Source: CAZNPL01 sp964574815 (GTDB taxonomy: Bacteria; Planctomycetota; Phycisphaerae; UBA1845). Taken from it: a stretch of 6,908 nt of DNA. A program made the translations under genes and the position numbers. How positions within the stretch are numbered: position 1 is the stretch's first letter; each line of letters opens with the position of its first letter. This document shows positions 5,421-6,908 of the stretch, one piece after another. The stretch covers positions 1 to 6,908 of the forward strand of contig CAZNPL010000078.1 in NCBI GenBank assembly GCA_964574815.1, read 5' to 3'. The notes under the pieces are model-generated. The model did not search any database. It saw nothing but the letters and a program-made list of their open reading frames with translations, and was not told the DNA's origin.

Positions 5421-6491
5421 ATGCTCGGCCTACTGGAGTCGCCATCTGCTACGCTAACCAAGTTGTGTGCTGTGAGCCTTTGCCTTGTGATGGCATGCCG
5501 TCGCGCTCCGTCGACGAGCGCTCCTCCAGGAGGGCACCTTCCGACGAGCGGAGTCGAAGTTTGTAGTCGGCCATTTGTTGTAACGGAAAAACTGGAGCGC
5601 GTCACGGCGATTCACGAGATGGCAGAGTTTGGCGGTGTTGCGGATACGCTTGTTATCACTGACGCTGGGCAAGCGCTTATAGTTGGCGCGAAAGATGCGT
5701 CGTTCGTACAGACGGTTCGTTTTCATGCGCCCGGGGCCCATTCGATGCCCTTTGCACGCGGCAAGGGACGGATCGGATACATTGTGGATCGACTCGAAGG
5801 CTATCTCGTTTTGGACGACGCCGGGAGCCTCTTGTGGAGTTGGCCCACTCCGGCGCAGGGAGGGTTGGCGCCAAACTGCGCGGTAGCGGCCGACCTTGAC
5901 GGGGACGGTTCAGATGAGCTCGTCATTGCTACTGCACGTGGCCTGCATGCTCTGGACGGCAGCGGGCGTTCGCTTTGGGTCCACAGCAAGCAGAAGAGCC
6001 ACTATCATCACGTTGTGGTTGTGGGACATACACGTGGTCGCGAAATCGAGATCCTTGCGCTGCGTGCGCCCAACTACAAAGGCGAGGTAAAGGTTCTGGA
6101 GATATTGAGCGCTAACGGCCAGCTTCGCAAGAGAATCAAGCTCCCGACGGGGTTTGGGCTGGATTTTTCGGCGGTGCAGGGGCCAAGCAGCAGCAGCGGG
6201 GAGTTCCGGCTCGTGGGATGGCGCGGTTCGAAACATATCGTTGTGATGGATAATTTCGGAAAAGTTATTTACGAATGGGAAATACCGCGCCATGACAGTA
6301 TATACCACCTGCGGGCCACCGCGGTGAGCTTGTGCGGGGGTGAGCTCGAATGCATAGCGGTGCTCGCGGGATTTAGCCGCATAAAGGGCCGCGCCGCTTT
6401 GGCCTTGTTTTCACCTAACGGGGCACTTCTTCATTTTGAAGAGTTGGAAGGGACGGACGGGATGCTTGCACTTAGCAACGCGCACAGCTAA
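5421..6491 (+). CDS. Beta-propeller lipoprotein (FG-GAP/VCBS-like), apparently truncated by an in-frame TAA
   Basis: ATG 5421 is preceded by GGAGGTG (5410-5416) at 4 nt. Residues 14-26 (K-L-C-A-V-S-L-C-L-V-M-A-C) look like a lipoprotein signal peptide with lipidated C26, though Met at -2 is unusual. A Ser/Pro/Gly linker (30-45) follows. The rest is repeating blades, each with a strand-turn of form D-x-x-G-x-x-L/I-x-x-W (132-139, 178-186, 277-286), and one calcium loop D-L-D-G-D-G-S-D-E-L (158-167) as in FG-GAP/VCBS repeats. Such proteins sit at the cell surface or in the periplasm and often bind ligands or partners; the substrate here is unknown. After TAA 6489-6491 the same frame reads SDTLLIGDGRGRVLAFNG and ends at TAG 6564-6566. 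This matches the first blade strand (VADTLVITDAGQALIVG), so the natural protein was probably about 381 residues. Confidence 0.75.
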   Translation: MLGLLESPSATLTKLCAVSLCLVMACRRAPSTSAPPGGHLPTSGVEVCSRPFVVTEKLERVTAIHEMAEFGGVADTLVITDAGQALIVGAKDASFVQTVRFHAPGAHSMPFARGKGRIGYIVDRLEGYLVLDDAGSLLWSWPTPAQGGLAPNCAVAADLDGDGSDELVIATARGLHALDGSGRSLWVHSKQKSHYHHVVVVGHTRGREIEILALRAPNYKGEVKVLEILSANGQLRKRIKLPTGFGLDFSAVQGPSSSSGEFRLVGWRGSKHIVVMDNFGKVIYEWEIPRHDSIYHLRATAVSLCGGELECIAVLAGFSRIKGRAALALFSPNGALLHFEELEGTDGMLALSNAHS

Positions 6492-6566
6492 TCCGATACA
6501 CTGCTCATTGGGGATGGCAGAGGTCGAGTATTAGCCTTCAATGGCAAGTGTGGGGGGGACTGGTAG
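6489..6566 (+). pseudogene. In-frame remnant of the propeller C-terminus behind a TAA
   Basis: After the TAA at 6489-6491, 24 sense codons (SDTLLIGDGRGRVLAFNGKCGGDW) follow in frame and then TAG. The D-T-L-L-I-G-D-G-x-G-x-V-L-A-F-N-G pattern is a typical propeller strand-turn-strand, so this is coding history, not random sequence. A single C-to-T change (CAA to TAA) would explain the stop. Confidence 0.65.
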
Positions 6567-6616
6567 CGTCTGCGAGTGTGGGCAATTCTCGAGCCGCGTG
6601 CTTGTTTAACGGCCTT

Positions 6617-6684
6617 TGTAGAATTCCGGGGACATGTAGAATTCCGGGGACATGTAGAATTCCGGAATTCCGGGGACACCATAC
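6617..6684. repeat. Tandem 18-bp GTAG-containing repeat array upstream of the transposase
   Basis: The unit TGTAGAATTCCGGGGACA occurs at 6617-6634 and 6635-6652. A third copy starting at 6653 contains an internal 8-bp duplication (GAATTCCG twice) and continues into CCATAC. GTAG occurs at 6618, 6636 and 6654. The nested copy creates a perfect 12-bp palindrome, CCGGAATTCCGG (6662-6673). From memory, GAATTCCGGGGACACCATAC-like sequence often lies directly upstream of IS200-like/REP-associated transposase genes, and GTAG is the tetranucleotide that characterised RAYT proteins read in REP elements. It ends 44 bp before the transposase start. Confidence 0.8.
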
Positions 6685-6728
6685 GTATTTCCGTTGCCCC
6701 GCGGGCGGGAAGTTTGTAGGGTGATGGC

Positions 6729-6908
6729 ATGGCCCGGATCGCTCGTGTCGTCGCCCCTGGTTTGCCGCATCACTTGACGCAGCGCGGCAACCGCAGGCAG
6801 CGGACGTTCTTTTCACAGGACGATTACGAGGCCTACATCGACCTCGTGGCCGAGTGGTGCGATGCCTGCGGCGTGGCCGTGTGGTCGTACTGCCTGATGC
6901 CCAACCAC
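6729..6908 (+). CDS. REP-associated tyrosine (Y1, IS200-like) transposase, N-terminal part
   Basis: The first 60 codons of a RAYT/TnpA-REP single-strand DNA transposase (Y1_Tnp family); the rest is off the right edge. ATG 6729 follows AGGGTGA (6718-6724) at 4 nt. An ATG at 6724 is in another frame. The sequence begins MARIARVVAPGLPHHLTQRG, then NRRQRTFF, and ends CLMPNH. The L-P-H-H-[LV]-T-Q-R-G-N-R-R start and the Y-C-L-M-P-N-H element are hallmarks of this family. In relatives MPNH is followed by V-H-L, forming the HUH metal site, and the catalytic Tyr comes later, so neither can be verified here. These enzymes cut and rejoin ssDNA at hairpins, often next to a GTAG-type guide. The repeat array upstream is probably its cognate end or target. 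Confidence 0.88.
   Translation, partial: MARIARVVAPGLPHHLTQRGNRRQRTFFSQDDYEAYIDLVAEWCDACGVAVWSYCLMPNH

Noticed and set aside
6617..6684. CRISPR array
   Set aside because: Repeats are 18 bp and directly abutting with no spacers; this is a tandem repeat.
6488..6816. Minus-strand frames with a repeated CPRNST or HVPGIL pattern
   Set aside because: The peptide repeats only mirror the 18-bp DNA array; no independent coding evidence.

Overview
This window most likely comes from a member of the Planctomycetota. Three things point that way: GC-rich codon use in the large gene; two unrelated membrane proteins that both end in the C-x2-C-G-Y-[ND]-L ... S-G-V-C-P-E-C-G zinc ribbon common on planctomycete proteins of unknown function; and an RHS/YD-repeat protein carrying dockerin-like and jelly-roll insertions. 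The taxonomic call is recognition from sequence and was not checked by any search.

Layout. (1) Positions 1-547 hold the C-terminal tip of an RHS protein whose shell lies off the left edge. It ends in an unrecognised domain with 15 cysteines. A two-TM zinc-ribbon membrane protein (538-1116) starts inside its stop region. (2) Positions 1258-4089 hold a second RHS protein. Its 5' end is cut off at an in-frame TGA. Two beta-sandwich domains are inserted among the YD repeats, a dockerin-like EF-hand pair sits before the RHS core motif, and the C-terminal tip is a secreted-phospholipase-A2-like domain with an intact calcium loop and His-Asp dyad. One in-frame TAA (2905-2907) splits the frame in the middle of a YD repeat. 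(3) Positions 4090-4811 are a gene-poor, apparently degraded stretch. It opens with a 34-codon ORF that has a near-perfect Shine-Dalgarno. (4) Positions 4812-5342 encode a four-TM zinc-ribbon membrane protein. (5) Positions 5421-6491 encode a lipoprotein with a beta-propeller/FG-GAP fold. Its last strand continues in frame past a TAA to 6566, so it also looks broken by one nonsense codon. (6) Positions 6617-6684 hold a tandem array of an 18-bp GTAG-containing repeat, directly upstream of the 5' end of a REP-associated (IS200-like, Y1) transposase that runs off the right edge at 6908.

Reading. The region looks like an accessory polymorphic-toxin locus undergoing tip exchange and decay. Two RHS tips share a conserved recombination-prone core of about 45 bp. 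Each tip is followed, at once or after degraded DNA, by a zinc-ribbon membrane protein that could be an immunity or accessory partner; this is inference only. A 12-bp motif from the transposase-proximal array also occurs about 40 bp upstream of the 5' truncation of the second RHS gene, which hints that the mobile element helped shape the locus.
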